Assembly: GCA_947034885.2 (NCBI GenBank)
Contig: OX344753.2
Coordinates: 20,956,001-21,020,000 of the forward strand
Direction of reading: 5' to 3'
DNA length: 64,000 nucleotides
Origin: Thuidium tamariscinum
Taxonomy: Eukaryota; Streptophyta; Bryopsida; Hypnales; Thuidiaceae
In this document: positions 12,311 to 25,607 of the stretch, in pieces
Layout: the number at the start of each line of letters is the position of its first letter
Position numbering within the stretch: position 1 is the first letter of the stretch
Position numbers and translations under genes: made by a program
The notes under the pieces: model-generated
Databases searched by the model: none
Seen by the model: only the letters and a program-made list of their open reading frames with translations
Told to the model about the DNA's origin: nothing

Positions 12311-13604
12311 TCTCAATCTCCATTGCTGTCTAATAATCTCCGTTGGCTGAAATTGCTGGCTATGCAATGCACCGCCAATTCACCGCAAGGCTGACTGCGT
12401 TTGTCAAGGTTTGTCAGCGTTCCTGGAGTAGGTGGAATGGAACCATGCCAGTCAATCTGCTGGGAAACCAACCGACATCCAACCTTGGAAGACTGGTGCA
12501 ATTTTCAACTTCCCAGCGGCAGCTCACCAATAAGCTACTGCTGTTCTCCTCTGGCAAGGCTAATCTACATGAATGTTCCATTTTCAATCAATGAAGGACA
12601 CTTTCTAAACCCATATTGTAAGCCATCAATTGAATACAAAAGGATTGCTTTTGAGATACATCTTGGCCCATTCAAAAAACTATGCCAAGTGATTATTGCA
12701 CCACCTATGAACTAATATAGTGACCTACTAGCTTTCAATTGCAGAAATTTTACCTAAATGTCTAGTGTTCCACAACTTCTTACATTCACTGAGGACTTCA
12801 TTCTCCTTTCAATGAAAATTCATCCACGGCACCAACTGACCTCAATTTTCAAGTCACTGGGTAAAAGTGAAGGCCACTTCTTGGACATGTTCCTTTACAG
12901 TAGAAAAATTGTATGTGAAAAAGATTGAAATGTCCTTTTATTCCGTATGGTCATGCTTTGTGTATAGCTTCGTTGTATTTTTTGCTTGATAAGTAGCCAC
13001 ATGCTCTTAAAGATCAATGATCTCCAACAGGTTCATTGCCTTTCCTCTACTTCTCCCTATTCCCTCTAGAGTCTGATTAACAACATTGACTATCCCATGT
13101 CATCAAAAGTCTGACAAAAACCTAGTTATACCCAATCAATTTCACTATCAATTAATACCTGAATTGCCTTCATTGAAAAAGGTCGGCCCCTTGTTAATCC
13201 TCTTCCTCCTTTTGTTAATGTCATAGTTTCTCTGAGTTAACTCTGAACATGCATGTTAGAACAGAAGCTCAAATTGACTTTGAAGCTAAGGTAGGTGACT
13301 CTAATCTGAGGAGCTGCTCTGCTTCAGTTAACTAAGCAAAACATACCCTTCATTCTAGATAACAAGCACTCAAGTAGCATTGGCTTGCTTTTCGAGTATC
13401 AACGAACTACTCAAACTTAAATCCTCACAAGCATTGCAGATGCCGCTGCTTTTGTCAATGTAAAGCCTCCTCCCCTTCGGTCAAGAGTCAATAAATGATG
13501 GTCCATTGTATCCTTACCTGACTTTCATCTCAACAAAAGCTAAGGTATGCACACCGTAAGCACAAGCTGTCCAAATTAGAGCACTTCGTTTGTTGAATAG
13601 CATG
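12311..13604. other. Intergenic between LRR and TBL genes
   Basis: No gene is recognised. It should hold the 3' ends of the two converging genes. Open frames at 12343-12715 are short, overlapping and without domains. Confidence 0.45.
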
Positions 13605-16081
13605 CTACCACAGGAGTAGCAAAGTGTTGTAAAAGAGGTAAAAGACCACATCAAGGGGCCCTGGGATGGAGTAGTGCAAGCAGTCTCTTGGAGGCCCCAT
13701 GTGTCCATCCGGTCGCAAACTCAGCATGGTGTCGACGTCCAGGAACACGAAGTGGGCTCGGTGGATGATCCTGCGCGCCATTTCATTCTGCCTCGCAAAT
13801 TCACCCCAACGGTAGGGCAAAGGACCCTTCTCCTGGGGCTCCTCCAGTGGGTCATGCAGATCTACGCAACCCTTGTGCCCTGCAGTTGAGAAGGATCAAT
13901 GCAAACTCCGTGTTAATCAGAGCTCACACCCACAACATTCTATAGCAGACCCACCTAGTGGCCTCTCTTTTAATTGCCTCCAAAAAAACAGAACTCCACC
14001 ATGTGAAACTTCAAGTAAGAGAGACCACTCCTGTCCTTGTTTCCCATGGCCGGTTTATCAAGGGTGGTGACTTCGATTATTATCCCTACTCTAGAGTTTC
14101 AAGGAAGGAAAGTTGACTGGTGACCGGGTTGACATAGATGGATAGTTCACATGAGAGAGGTGAAAAGAGTAAGGTTTATAGAATGTTAACGTAACCACAT
14201 CTATTTGCAACACCTGCCTACATGAGAAACTCCAAAAGTCTTGCACAATGAGTGGATATTGACTTTGAGAATGTATACTGATTTTGAGAATGTACACTGC
14301 ACCACCTAAATATCAGAACTTGAGTTGGTTTTCATCATTCTTCGCTATCAAAAAAATTTGAACCCTTACAACGTTGAGACATGGCATCCAGATAATGCAT
14401 CTTTGGTGCGCTGAAATCCTCTTTGAGTTGCTAACAAGAACAATTAAAAATCTGTTCATTCTAATTGATGTAAATGTTGAGCGCTAAATTACGAGAAAGG
14501 AAAAGCAGATACTGCCTTTGTTCATAGTTAGGTACCTGGAGACGTGTTTCGGTAGACGACCAGAAGGTGAGGGTACCGTGCTTGTAAAACCTGCACAATT
14601 TGGTGGAGCTCAGTGACGAAGGATTGATCGGATCGGAACCAAGCTCCTCGATTCATGAGCAGGATCTCAATGTTCCACTCCTCGATGTACTGCGTGACCT
14701 CGGTGGTGTTCAACAAAGGGCTACAAACCCATGCAAGGTTAAAGCCCTCGCCTCCCAGCACATCCACACACACCGACTCGAATCCTACCCCGTGAAACGG
14801 ATACTGTGTCTCTGAGAGTTCGGATCTCAAGAAATTCAAGAACGTGATGAAAACCTGGTAGCTAATGGAGTCCCCGGAAATCAGCAAGTGCCTTCCTCGA
14901 CCAATTCGTCTGTACAAACAAAAGAATGCATGGTTAACATGATCTCTCTAATTTCCCCTGCCACCTAACCCTAATTATTTTCTTGATAGAAACACTATTA
15001 TGCACTCACTTGCAAAAGTCCGCTCGATCAAAGGGGACCATGGGACACGACGGTGAAGTTTGCCAGAACCATTTCAGTTCCTTCCTTGACTGTTCTGCCA
15101 TTCCCAAAGACAGTGAACGAAACAGAATTACTGAGAAGAAATAAACAGTGATCATGGAGCGTATGTAACGGAATGATAAGCAGAGGCACTCGAATTACTT
15201 ACAGTCCATGGTTGAATTGGGGCTGCAAGAGAGGCAGGCAGGGGACTCCCGTAGACAACAACAGCGCTAGATGTAGAGTTGCAGCAGCGAAGGGTATAAT
15301 CACACCTCGTGAAGTTCGCTGTGTGGTAGACTTTCACCTTGCAGCACATGGCCCTCGGTGTTCCGTCCAGCACCCATCGTCCAGTTTGACTGCCCAGGAA
15401 AAGACACCACTTAAAATTGATTTCAATTTTCAAAGTTAGGGCCAATCCAAAACCAATTCATCTGCATTTGGAATTTAACTCCACACGAGACCCATACGAG
15501 ACTCATTTTTTTCAGTATTATATTGTTTTTGGACCATCGCATGCAATACTCGTCAGCGATCCTGGTGATGTAAAATGTGTCTGTGTCTGAATTATAATTT
15601 CCTCCATATGGTCAATCAAATTCGCCATCATAAAGCCAAGAAATCACAGTCCTTTCGCGCTAAGCTAACCTGAAGCAATCCTGGTGAGACCAGAAGTGGC
15701 GAACCGCTTTGCCTTGCAGCGGCGTGCCTTGAATATATGATCTAACTGTGCTGGTCCGCAATGGGGAATAAGGAGACTGCAACCAACATTACACCAATTT
15801 AAACTCCACCGATTCCCAAATCCGAATCACCACACCAACCAGCACGGTGTAAAACATACCCTGGAGGCGCGCTTTGGAGGACGGGGTGCGTTGATGGTGG
15901 ATCCAGGCGACTGGAAATGCGTGGAGAGTAATTCATACCGCTCCTTCACAACGGATTCAAAAACAATGTTGAAGGGCGTACTCCAGAGAACGACGAAGAC
16001 GATGAGGGTCGTCCCTAGGCAGAAACAACTGCTGCACCTGCAATGGAGCTTCCGCAATGGCTTGCAATGAAAGATTCTCAT
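13605..16081 (-). CDS. TBL/PMR5-like PC-esterase family protein (six exons, 414 aa)
   Basis: Exons are 16081-15860, 15776-15670, 15389-15203, 15089-15010, 14909-14536 and 13879-13605; all phases agree. The protein starts with a basic stretch and one membrane span (~16-41), giving a type II Golgi-like topology. A GRWV motif and Cys-rich segment, then WQTSPSC..PFD, resemble the PMR5 N-terminal domain. The PC-esterase core has GDS at 211-213 and DCLH at 389-392, the serine and Asp-His parts of the catalytic site. Family members O-acetylate cell-wall polysaccharides in the Golgi; the substrate here is unknown. The fourth exon's acceptor is inferred: an upstream AG would put a stop in frame, whereas 15089 restores both phase and the family motif. 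The protein ends in a hydrophobic run (LLLLW). Confidence 0.8.
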
Positions 16082-16245
16082 GTCAAATAACTGCTTGTTG
16101 ACCTAGTTAAAAAGTTAGGTCATCCCGAGGCAGAAATCCAAATGTGAGAGCTTGTTCCGGAAGATTTTCGTGTCAAATAACTGCTTGTAAGCTAGACAAA
16201 TATTTGGTCTTCACGAGGCAGCTAGAAGTCCAATTGTGAGAGCTG
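16070..16245 (-). repeat. Tandem ~88-bp duplication across the TBL start codon
   Basis: Two neighbouring units share GTCAAATAACTGCTTGT, then GAGGCAG and GTGAGAGCT. The one nearest the gene contains the start codon (16079-16081). The matching place in the other unit reads ACG instead of ATG. The duplication therefore spans the translation start and 5' leader. Confidence 0.6.
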
Positions 16246-17540
16246 TTGATTGCAACTAGTTCTCACTGAGCCTGCTACTTAGGATTGTGACATTTCCAGC
16301 AGGGTTTGTTTAAGCTACACGTAACGATGCAAAAGAATAGCAGCAGCTTCAACGTACACAGCCAGGAACGATCGATGCGTACAGGAAAGAACATTGTAAC
16401 TCAAACTCATTTACTGCTCCTCAAGATGTCACACAATTGATTTGAGCACCCACATAGCCCCGGCCCAGAATTTGCACAGTCGATTCAAATGATCTGTAAA
16501 CCAGCGATCACACGCCTCACCTTGGATTAGGGTTCATAAACTCCCATAATATCCGTCAAATTTGCTTACCTACAGGGTTAGAAATTCATGCCCTAATTCA
16601 TCAGCATTAGCATTTCGATATGAATTCCAGGAAGCACATGAAGAGATGTGGAACATGCATACCTTGAAGCCAAGCATTGGAGGGCAGGGCCTCTTGATCG
16701 CGGAGAGTTCAAATCGCTCCACAATTAATTAGGGCCTCGCAACAGGACATGCAAGAAATGGTCTGCAGAAGTAAGCAATTTCATGATCGATCAAGTTCCA
16801 AAATTCTAAGAAGAGGCACTGAACGATTTCTCGTTTCTCCATTTTGGTAACATGCAACCCTAGAAATTGTGGAGCAGGAATCGCAAGGTCTGGCACCATA
16901 ATGGAATTGTAATCGATGTCGGGCTTGCATTGTGACAGAGAATGCCATCGACACGGTAATCATCCCTGCCAAGCAACTGCAGAAACTGCAAACAGGTTCT
17001 ATACTAGCTAGCTGCCTTGTGGAATATTCTCATGTTAACTCGATCAATCATTCTACAGCATGATCGATAGACACCACATAGCCAGACGATCAAAGAGGAG
17101 TCTCATAAAGCTTGTTCAACCATGCACACGCTAAATTGAAGACCCGATCGACCCTCGCACCTTCGTAACTTCAGATCCATAGACTGGAAATTATGGTCAT
17201 GACGACAGAAGTCCAATACCTTATATCATTGCAAATCCTACAGGAGCTTCGTGCAATGGCCATTTCTGCAGAAATTAAGTGCAGGCCGGCAGCTCAGTCT
17301 TCAATTGTTTTTCAGGATCGGAAGTGACCTAATTCTGTTTGATTTGGAGAGTTGGTCCTCATGAATGGAAGTTGAGGGCTCTTCTCATTCGGCAGTTTGC
17401 TGTAGCTAATTATGGTAATGGCAGGTTTGGTAATTGCTCGATGCCCCAGTGAGGTGAACTAGAGTTTTAAGGTAAACTAGCCTATGGCACGCAAACCTCT
17501 CATGACAAACACTTAGGGAATGACATAATTCATTAATTGC
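16246..17540. other. Upstream region of the TBL-like gene
   Basis: No coding sequence is recognised. The first part probably holds the 5' leader and promoter of the minus-strand TBL-like gene, but no element can be placed with confidence. Confidence 0.4.
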
Positions 17541-18237
17541 AAGGTCATTGCAAAAAACACTTACTGATTTTAGCTCAAAATGGTCTATTTTGATGAATCT
17601 TGTGACTTTGGGAATAAAAAAATTTTAAATGAAATAAAATACGAATAATTTGAAGAGAAATGAGAATATTGTCTCTCTTAAAATTCAGACCTAAGAAAAT
17701 TTAATTTTAAAAGTTACGCACAAAAAAAGAACAATGAAAAATACAATGAAAATAGACACTTTGATGTTTGATTTTTTTTTAATAGTGAAAATTTTCAAAA
17801 AATAAAAATAAAAAAGCACAATTTCATCTTTGAGAAAAATAAATTGTGTTCTCTGCACATGCAAAAAGGTATCCCATTTTGAGCACATGTGGAAGTTGGA
17901 CAATTTACTAATTTTAGAGAATTTCTTCATAATCTTGTGTAACTTCAATAAAAGTCCTTGCATGCCAATTTTGAGCTTAAAGTTTGCATTTTTGAATAAA
18001 AAATAGGACTAAAACCCCCCAAAATGGCTAAGTAGACATTCAATCGGGGGATATTTTTAAATAGTAAAATAGTTTTAAGAAAATTTTGAAAACCACACTA
18101 TGTCTAAAACTTTTATATGTACCTTCATTTCAAGTTTCGTATAAAATGGACAAACAAGGCAAAAGTTGTGAGTAAAAAACCACCTATCCAAGGCCAAGGA
18201 GACCAAAAATAGGACAAGTATTTCTTGCAATCACCTT
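17541..18237. mobile_element. TIR element family D, copy a (~697 bp)
   Basis: The left end reads AAGGTCATTGCAAAAAACAC and the right end, reverse-complemented, reads AAGGTGATTGCAAGAAATAC. The interior is very AT-rich and non-coding. A related element with better-preserved ends lies at 53924-54646. The target duplication is unclear. Confidence 0.5.
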
Positions 18238-20768
18238 ACAACCTTACATCAACCCATAAGAACTTCTTTTAAAGAATGAGATTTGGACTACTTTAGGTTC
18301 AATTAGTAGTCACAATCAATGTTTTTGGTGATGACAATGGAGTGAATAGTGACTCCCAAATAGGCACTTCCACCTTTTCAGGGTAAATTCATCACAAGAA
18401 GTGACTTTTTCAAGCCTTTAAGTTGTGGCAATGTTAGTAATATTGTGTTTACTTTAGGTGAGTAAGATGACAGCTATGCCTAGTAAATATTATGACTTTA
18501 TATTGGTTTTAGGGTCTTCTAAACAAAAAAAAAGTAAAAATGTTGAGCCCAAAGATTACAATACACATCAATGAAAAAAAATGAAAAAATTGAATGAATC
18601 AAAACCGACCAAAAAATCTATGGCAAAAATTGAATGAAAATTTTTTTTCATAGAAATTCATGCCAAAACATGCTATAATCTCTATTCTCACAAAGAAATG
18701 AATGATGAAACTGCTGGATTGCCATGACTGTCAAACCTTGAAATTCAGTTTGGACTTTGGAAAGGTCAGTTCCCCTAAAGGACTGAAAGTCCAGTATCTT
18801 CATTTGTGTGCATAAGATGCAAGAGATCATGAGCCCACACAAACCCCCAGACCAAGTTGGAATCAGTTTGACTCATGATAAGATAGACCCAGTTCGTCTT
18901 TGTTTGGATCATTCAATAAAAGCTTGAATAATCCTGTTTTGTATAGGATTTGGAGGTGCAGGTGCAATTTAACACATTTGCCCTAAAACTTGAACTTATC
19001 ATCAATCATGTAGCCGTAGCTGAAATTGACAACAGAGGTGGGTATCTTTCCTCTTTGAAATGAAATGAAATGAAGAAGACGTACATGAGAACTGAATTGA
19101 AGCACAAATTAAAGCCATCCAGGGAGATGAGGAACCTTGGAATCTCAAGCTAATAATTAGCAATCTCTTTGCCCAAAAGAAGAAGAAAGAGTTGGTCGAA
19201 AAATCATCATGAATGAATGAAGAGACTGTTGGGGGTAGTTCACCTGACAACATCATTGGAGTTGCTAGCAAGGGTTAGTGCTACTCCAAGAGATTGTAGC
19301 ATGAGGTGCTTGGAGGTGAGGATGGAAAGTAACCTTGGAATGTTTGGTTGGTCACCATAGAAATCATCTTTTTGGATATCAGGTGAATCAGTTGCTCAGA
19401 AAAATCCAAGAGCATTTCATTGGAGGTGAAACTCCCCTTCTCACACCAAATTTCAAGGATGAACATCTGCACTTACACTGTCTTACTTATTTAGGAGGCA
19501 TCCATTGGACACTTTTAGGCTACCACATCATTACAGGATTAAACACTATTTGAGTGATCAATTTATTTTGTTATGGTTGGCAGGTTATAATTAAGTGACC
19601 ATATGCCTACTGCTAGGTAATTTTTGAATGGAAATTTCAAGTCAGGATAGGAGGATTGTGACAACCGAATCATAACCGGTTGTTGACTTTCCAACACTAA
19701 CGTGGCTTTATGCCATGGGCTACCCATCACCATCACAAGTTATAACTCATAACCTTCTTTCCTTTCAACTTGCTTCCTACACCCTTGGATCATGAAAATC
19801 AAAGATTGTGATTGAAAGTGAACAACCGGTTATGTCCAATAACCTTCTCACCGCTACTGCAGCTCAAAGGTTATCTAATACATATTCCCTTGAATTCAGC
19901 TGATAGCTAGATCAGGTTGGCTCTTGTAGAGCATACCTGACTAACTCAAATTCAAAACCTAAATTGACATCCAAATTTGAAATTCTGAGAGAAGAGTGTG
20001 CTGTCCTATGGTGATTTTTCTCAAATATCTCAACAGTAATGTAGGAGTGAGATCAAAGCTTTCAGAAATGCAAACAATCTTTAACCATTGCAAACCTCTA
20101 ACACCAATGCAAAGTACACTTCAACAGTTGGTATTGATTTGGATAAAATTAGATAAACAGATTCCATTCAATATAATGACAATGATGCCTTGTTTTGGAC
20201 TGAATTGTCAATTCATCAAGCACATGGCGCATATTGAGTTATTGACTCTTAATCTGAGAAGGACATCACAGACATTAAGTGTTGAATGAATAATAGAGAA
20301 TCTTTTTATGTAGGATACAGAAATGCACATGTTCATCCTCAAAATTTTGTGTGGAAAAGAGGTCTTGCAGAATAGTTTGACCTCCAATGAGTGCTCTTGG
20401 TATTTTTGTAAGCAAATGATTCACACAAACATAACAAAAAGTCTGATTTGTATGGTGACTTGTCCGTCCTTATGGGGTTATAGGGCTCCCAAAGAACACT
20501 ATTCCTATCTTATGGGTTTTGATACCTTGTTACCAATTGTTTGGAGATGCTGCAGTTTTTGTCCTTCCCTTTATGGCTTCTATTTTTTCCTTAAATAATG
20601 TGTGATGCACAGAAACCTTCTGTACTTTAGAAGTTTACATCAGTGGGTGAACTTATTGCCTTTCCCCTGTTTTAAGTGCATTTGGCAAGCCATTGGCTCC
20701 AACGTCATAGTCCAAATAACATGCTCGTGTTGAGATTGTTCAAAGGAGGGACACATGCTTGACATAAC
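18238..20768. other. AT-rich intergenic DNA with decayed repeats
   Basis: No gene is recognised. An inverted repeat around 19668-19691 and 19815-19838 shares CATAACCGGTTGTT and ACTTTC. The stretch 20255-20470 resembles 40050-40300 and 53460-53690. Confidence 0.45.
20255..20470 (+). repeat. Dispersed repeat E, copy a
   Basis: Shared text includes ATTAAGTGTTGAATGAAT, ATAGAGAATCTTTTTATGTA and ATGTTCATCCTCAAAATTTT, in the same order as at 53460-53690, and in part at 40050-40300. Copies are diverged and no domain is visible. The family is unidentified; it could be a relic of a larger element. Confidence 0.5.
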
Positions 20769-20772
20769 TTAA

Positions 20773-21491
20773 CCCTAAATGCCCAAGGCACCAGAATCTG
20801 GTGTTTGAAAAAAAAATGATTATTATTTTTTCATTTCATTTTATATATTTTATTTTATTTTATTTTTGGAAATATGTTTGCAAAACTTTGAAGTTAAATT
20901 AAATCTAACCAAGTTTATATTTTTAGTAGTTCATATTTTTGAAAAGTTCTTTTAGAAGTCTAATTTTAGTGTCAAAAATTTGATCTGGAAAATGAATGAT
21001 ATTGATTTTTCTATTCCAGATTTTGTGCAAGGATACCCATTGCAATCTTGACTTTCCATACTCTTTAGGGCTCTTGGAAATGAGCCTCAAATACACTAGA
21101 TCTTAGAAAAAATATCACATTCAAAATTCATTTACAAAAATTGTAGAGTAGATTTTAAGAAGCCAAAAATTAATTGGAGTTATACATGTTAGGTCTTTTA
21201 ACCTCATATTTTTTTGGTCACCAACTTTTCAGATTTGACTTGCAAAAAGAGGATAGAAACATTTTACATCACTTTTGCAGTTTCAACACCCTCATGGTCA
21301 AACATTATAATCTTTCATTCCATAAGTGATATTGTTATGTTTTCTTTTCCTATACAATTTCTAACATGTCTAGTTTTAATTTTTATAGTTACAATTCAAA
21401 AAAAATTGATACAACTTATCAAAATGTTGGTATTTTGTTCAACTTAGAGCAAATTCCAAGAAGCTCAAAATAGGCCTTGGGCATTTAGAGG
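20773..21491. mobile_element. TTAA-flanked TIR element, copy 2 (719 bp)
   Basis: Flanked by TTAA at 20769-20772 and 21492-21495. The left end is CCCTAAATGCCCAAGGC and the right end, reverse-complemented, is CCTCTAAATGCCCAAGGCC, the best-preserved inverted repeats of the family. The interior aligns along most of its length with the copy at 28363-29054, for example ATACACTAGATCTTAGA and TTGATACAACTTATCAAAAT. No transposase is present. Confidence 0.78.
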
Positions 21492-21551
21492 TTAAAATAA
21501 GTTTCTGGTTCTTTTTTTGAAACATATGGCCTCAAAACTTTATATTCCATA

Positions 21552-21839
21552 TAAGATAGGTACACCCAAAAGCACCATTTTTTCATACTGTGCCTAGTTC
21601 CTATTATTATGTTGTTCAAATTTTCTTACAGTCTTGTTGGTGAGTGAAAGCATGTTCCAACACACCAAAGAACAGTGGATTTGGATACCATATGCAAAAG
21701 TTATTAACAGTCAAAGTGTGTTTCTGAAAGCACCATCTACAATCTGAGTACATGACTGATTTTGAAAATGTATGCACGTTGTACAGGGTGCTTTAAGGTC
21801 AGGTGCCATTTTGATTGGGTGTACCTACTACCTACCTTA
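21552..21839. mobile_element. MITE family 2, copy a (~288 bp)
   Basis: Begins TAAGATAGGTACACCCAAAA and ends GGGTGTACCTAC..CTACCTTA; the right end carries a small internal duplication of TACCTAC. It is nearly identical in its interior to 25608-25883. It is non-coding with a probable TA target. Confidence 0.8.
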
Positions 21840-22964
21840 AGTTTGGTTGCCCTTTGATGAAGGCTCCTGTATTGGAATTTGGAAAGCTGTCGTTCCGTGC
21901 ACATCAAGTTATGGCCATCTTTTTTTACATTGAAATGTGGACCTTGAATTTGTACTCCAAAGTTCCTATTTGGTGGGATAGTCTTCATGACTCCAGCATG
22001 AAAATAAACTACGTTACTCCGTATTTTAGAATCCTTTAGGAATTGTGGGCCTTAAGTTAGTGGATGAATCCAAGTTATTCCCAAGTCTATGCGCTGAACT
22101 TTTGGTATCAGTGAGATTTTTGTGTTGCTGCCAGAATCTAGCACCCCATTGGTGAGTTACTGTGGACTTACTGGCAAAAGCAAATAAAATAGACCTACCT
22201 GGCTACCTGGCAACAACTTAAGTCCACAAAGAAAGTGTACTCTAACATAAGGGTACATTTTGCTTTTTCATTGCACTAGCAACGTACAAATATTGTACAA
22301 TTAAGGAGGGGACATTGACGACATTTCAACTTCAACTTCAAAGATTCACAACTACAGTACTCTCATGACACTTCAAAAAAAATACAAAATGATTTGGGTT
22401 ATAGTGGAAACACCCAAAACCGTTCAAATAAGGAATTCAGCATAGTTGGAGGCAACGTTTTCTAAAAATGATACTTTTCTAGTATTAGCGAGTGAAAATC
22501 ATGAATTTTCAAAAAAAAAATTAGATTTTTTGGATACAATATGTAATTTCTACAAATTTTCAAAGTATTGGCTCCCTAAACTTGTGGAACCGTCCTGTAG
22601 GTGCCCCCCAAACTAAACCCTGCGAAAATCAACACTCAGCCAACCAAATTTCCCTATGTGTGTCCTTCAATTGTATCAGCAAATTACAATCATACATGTG
22701 GCGAACACATTAAGGGAAGTCTGCTGACGCATTTGGGTGAATCTATAGTCCATTGCAAGGATCAGGTGTAAGAATGGGTGTTTTGCCCTTAGAGATGCCA
22801 ATTTCATTTGCCTTTTCTCCAACTGAACAATATCTCATTCAAGGACTCTAACCTCAATCCCAATTGATTTCAATAGATGTTTTTTCAGGCCTCTTAAAGA
22901 TTACCTCAAGGTTGTTTCCCAAAATTGTTCTGTGTATATTATCTAGCATGGTAGTCTATAACTG

Positions 22965-23252
22965 CATTAGAAGAGATTTTAGGGCAAAAGAAGCCCATTT
23001 CAACCTTGTTTGCAAAATTGTTCCCGGACTACTGGCCATTGTTAGGCCAATTGTTGACCAAAAATAAATAAATAAAAATTGGGGGTCTTAAAATGTGAAA
23101 AAAAAGTCCAATTTTTTAAAATTTTCTTTTAGAAAAAAATCAATGGTGTGGCACTCTCTCGACCATGTTAGATTCCTATTCCCACAGCAAAAATTGCATT
23201 CCTGCAATCCGGGAACTTGCAGTCCTCTGCAGCCCTAAAATCTCTTCTAATG
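22965..23252. mobile_element. MITE family 3, copy a (~288 bp)
   Basis: The terminal inverted repeat CATTAGAAGAGATTTTAGGG is matched by CCCTAAAATCTCTTCTAATG at the other end, perfect over 20 bp. The partner copy at 27705-27996 has CATTAGGAGGGATTTGA ends. No clear target duplication was found by eye. Confidence 0.75.
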
Positions 23253-24478
23253 ACATTGTTTATGTGGCAACGTTCCTAGAGTGTTTCCAAAGTCCAAGAA
23301 GTTGTAATCTTTTATAGGCTCCCAAAAACATCTAGTGATGAGTTCTTGAATAGGTATTTTAAGAATTGTGAGTAAGCTTTTTCACATTCATGCTAGTTAT
23401 TCACAATTCAATATTATATTGATTTGAAATAAGGTAAGGGAGCCTAAAGCCAAGCATAGTTTATTTGGATCATCAAGGAGTCATAAGGAAGTTATTTAGG
23501 ACACTAGGAGCAAAATTGAACTGTACCTTTGAACCCACCTTTGAATTTTGAAACAACAAATTATCTTTGTTGTAATTTTCCTCGTGATCTTCTTGATACA
23601 ATAAATATGTACATTTTTCATTTCTCTAGGAATATTGAAAGTTGTTCATTAGAATATATACATTTGTGTTTACTTGGTGTTACAAATTTAAATCTTAGAT
23701 TTTGCTAAAGATCTTCAAGTTTTAAAATGATCAAAGTCTTGAATATAGAGCACCTACTAAAGTAAAACAACACACTGCAATTAGATGACTGATAGAGGTC
23801 ACTTAGGGAATGATCCCATCATGAATTTTTTGAATATTTGACATTGGGCCACAATGGCAATGTCTTATATGATAATAATTGACTAATTAGTGACCTCATT
23901 AAAAACTTCCTACTTTTGAACATAAAATTCATTGTAAGAATTGACTTCTTAGGTCTTGTGATATTGTAACTTCTTTAGGTAGGAAGATGAGTATTAGGGA
24001 TTCAGATTTTGTTGGTTTTGAAGTCATCTATACACTCTTTTGGGCCATGATGCATTGAGCACTTTAAAAATTCATAGCAAATTTATATTTTGTTGGAAAG
24101 ATATAAGTTTAATTGCACTTGTTATTTTTTGCACTTGTCTTTATGTTAGGAAAAAATTGAAAAATTTCAACAACAATATGAGGTCAAATTACTTATTCTC
24201 CTTATTCTAACCACAATGGGTTATTTTATCTTATGAGAAATTTATCCATGCCCACCTGAGCAACCCTTCATGTGAACAATAAGGTCTACAACTGGAGTTT
24301 TTAAGAAAAACACAACATGTAGACTTCACATTGAGTATTCCTAAACTAGTTATATTGAGTTCCGATGAACTCAAGAACTTTTGTGAGGGTTTGGTATTGT
24401 GCAGATAGCAAATTGGTTCTCTTCTCACCAGGGCTAAATTTATCAAATCCCATTCCATTGTATTTACTTCATTTGGAC
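23253..24478. other. AT-rich intergenic DNA
   Basis: No gene or well-bounded repeat recognised. The stretch around 23800-24000 has diffuse similarity to 18240-18500, suggesting an old repeat. Confidence 0.35.
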
Positions 24479-24881
24479 TAAGGTAGAACCAACTATAACC
24501 AACCAGCATCCCATAGCCAATATGTTGATGGACATATTTTCAGCCAAAGCTAAAATGGTTTTTTTTCTCCTTTTCAGAGTTGGGACTAAAAGTTCATGGT
24601 ACATATCCCAAAGTAGTGTGCAAGAAAGTAGGAAGGAGTAGAAAAAAAGTAATTTTTTGTGTAATTGAAATTAGAAGATTTCACAGATTTGCATTGGATT
24701 TAGTACACTTTTTGCCTTCCAAAATTCATAGTAATTTCAATTCATGTGATAAAATTACCAAAGTTTTTGCAATCTCCATCATTTATATCTTTGCACCTTT
24801 GAAAATATTTGTTTTGCCTTGCACTACACTAGATCATGTGTAGAATACCTTAAATGATCAGCTACAAGTGGTTCTACCTTA
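24479..24881 (+). mobile_element. MITE family 1, copy b (~403 bp)
   Basis: Begins TAAGGTAGAACCA and ends TGGTTCTACCTTA. The interior matches copy a at 2508-2907 in opposite orientation. It is non-coding, with a TA target as in the other copies. Confidence 0.8.
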
Positions 24882-25607
24882 CATATTCTATACTTTCTAA
24901 ATGCATTCCTACTAGTGTTTTTTTTATTGGCTAAAAATCGCCAAAATTTACCCACCATCCATATACTTCGATTTTACTATAGGAATTTCAGGAGTAGAAA
25001 TTGTATTTTTTCGCCTAATTTCACTCTCTACTAATTATATTTTAGCCAACTAGCTTCTTGCCAAAAGATAACATCGCCACTAAATTCGATATGCATAAGT
25101 TTATAATTGCCTATACTTCTCTCATTATAGCCATACATTCCAAACAAAGTGGCTAGATCTTAGTCATTAGATCACATTTTCAATTCTCACTAGTTTACAT
25201 CTACTACAAAGATGGATATCTTGCCACTTTTGCTTTATCATCATAATCTATGTATAGCCAAAATTCACCAATGTGCATTATTTTGTTTAGTGAAATTAGT
25301 TTCTTCCTACAATGAACAGAAGTAGCCACTTCAGTGAAAGTTCATTGAAAATTATCGCCAATACTTTGAAAAAGCTAAATCACTAAAAAAAATACTAATT
25401 CCTACAAGAAGACTATCGTAAAGAAGAAGAATAGGTCAAAAATGAGTATTTTCGAAATTAAAAGTCACTTCCGTCAACTAAAGGCCATTCAAAGAAATTT
25501 ATTTCAGCAATGGGAGACTTTCTCCAAAGTGATCCCCCCCTTCAAAAAAAACACTATCACTTAATATGGGCTCCTCTCTCATTGGGTTGGAAATTTTTAC
25601 TTTGTAC

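Noticed and set aside
15090-15128. Use of the first AG as the acceptor of TBL exon 4
   Set aside because: It puts TAA in frame at once; the AG ending at 15090 keeps frame and yields the conserved WQTSPSC segment.
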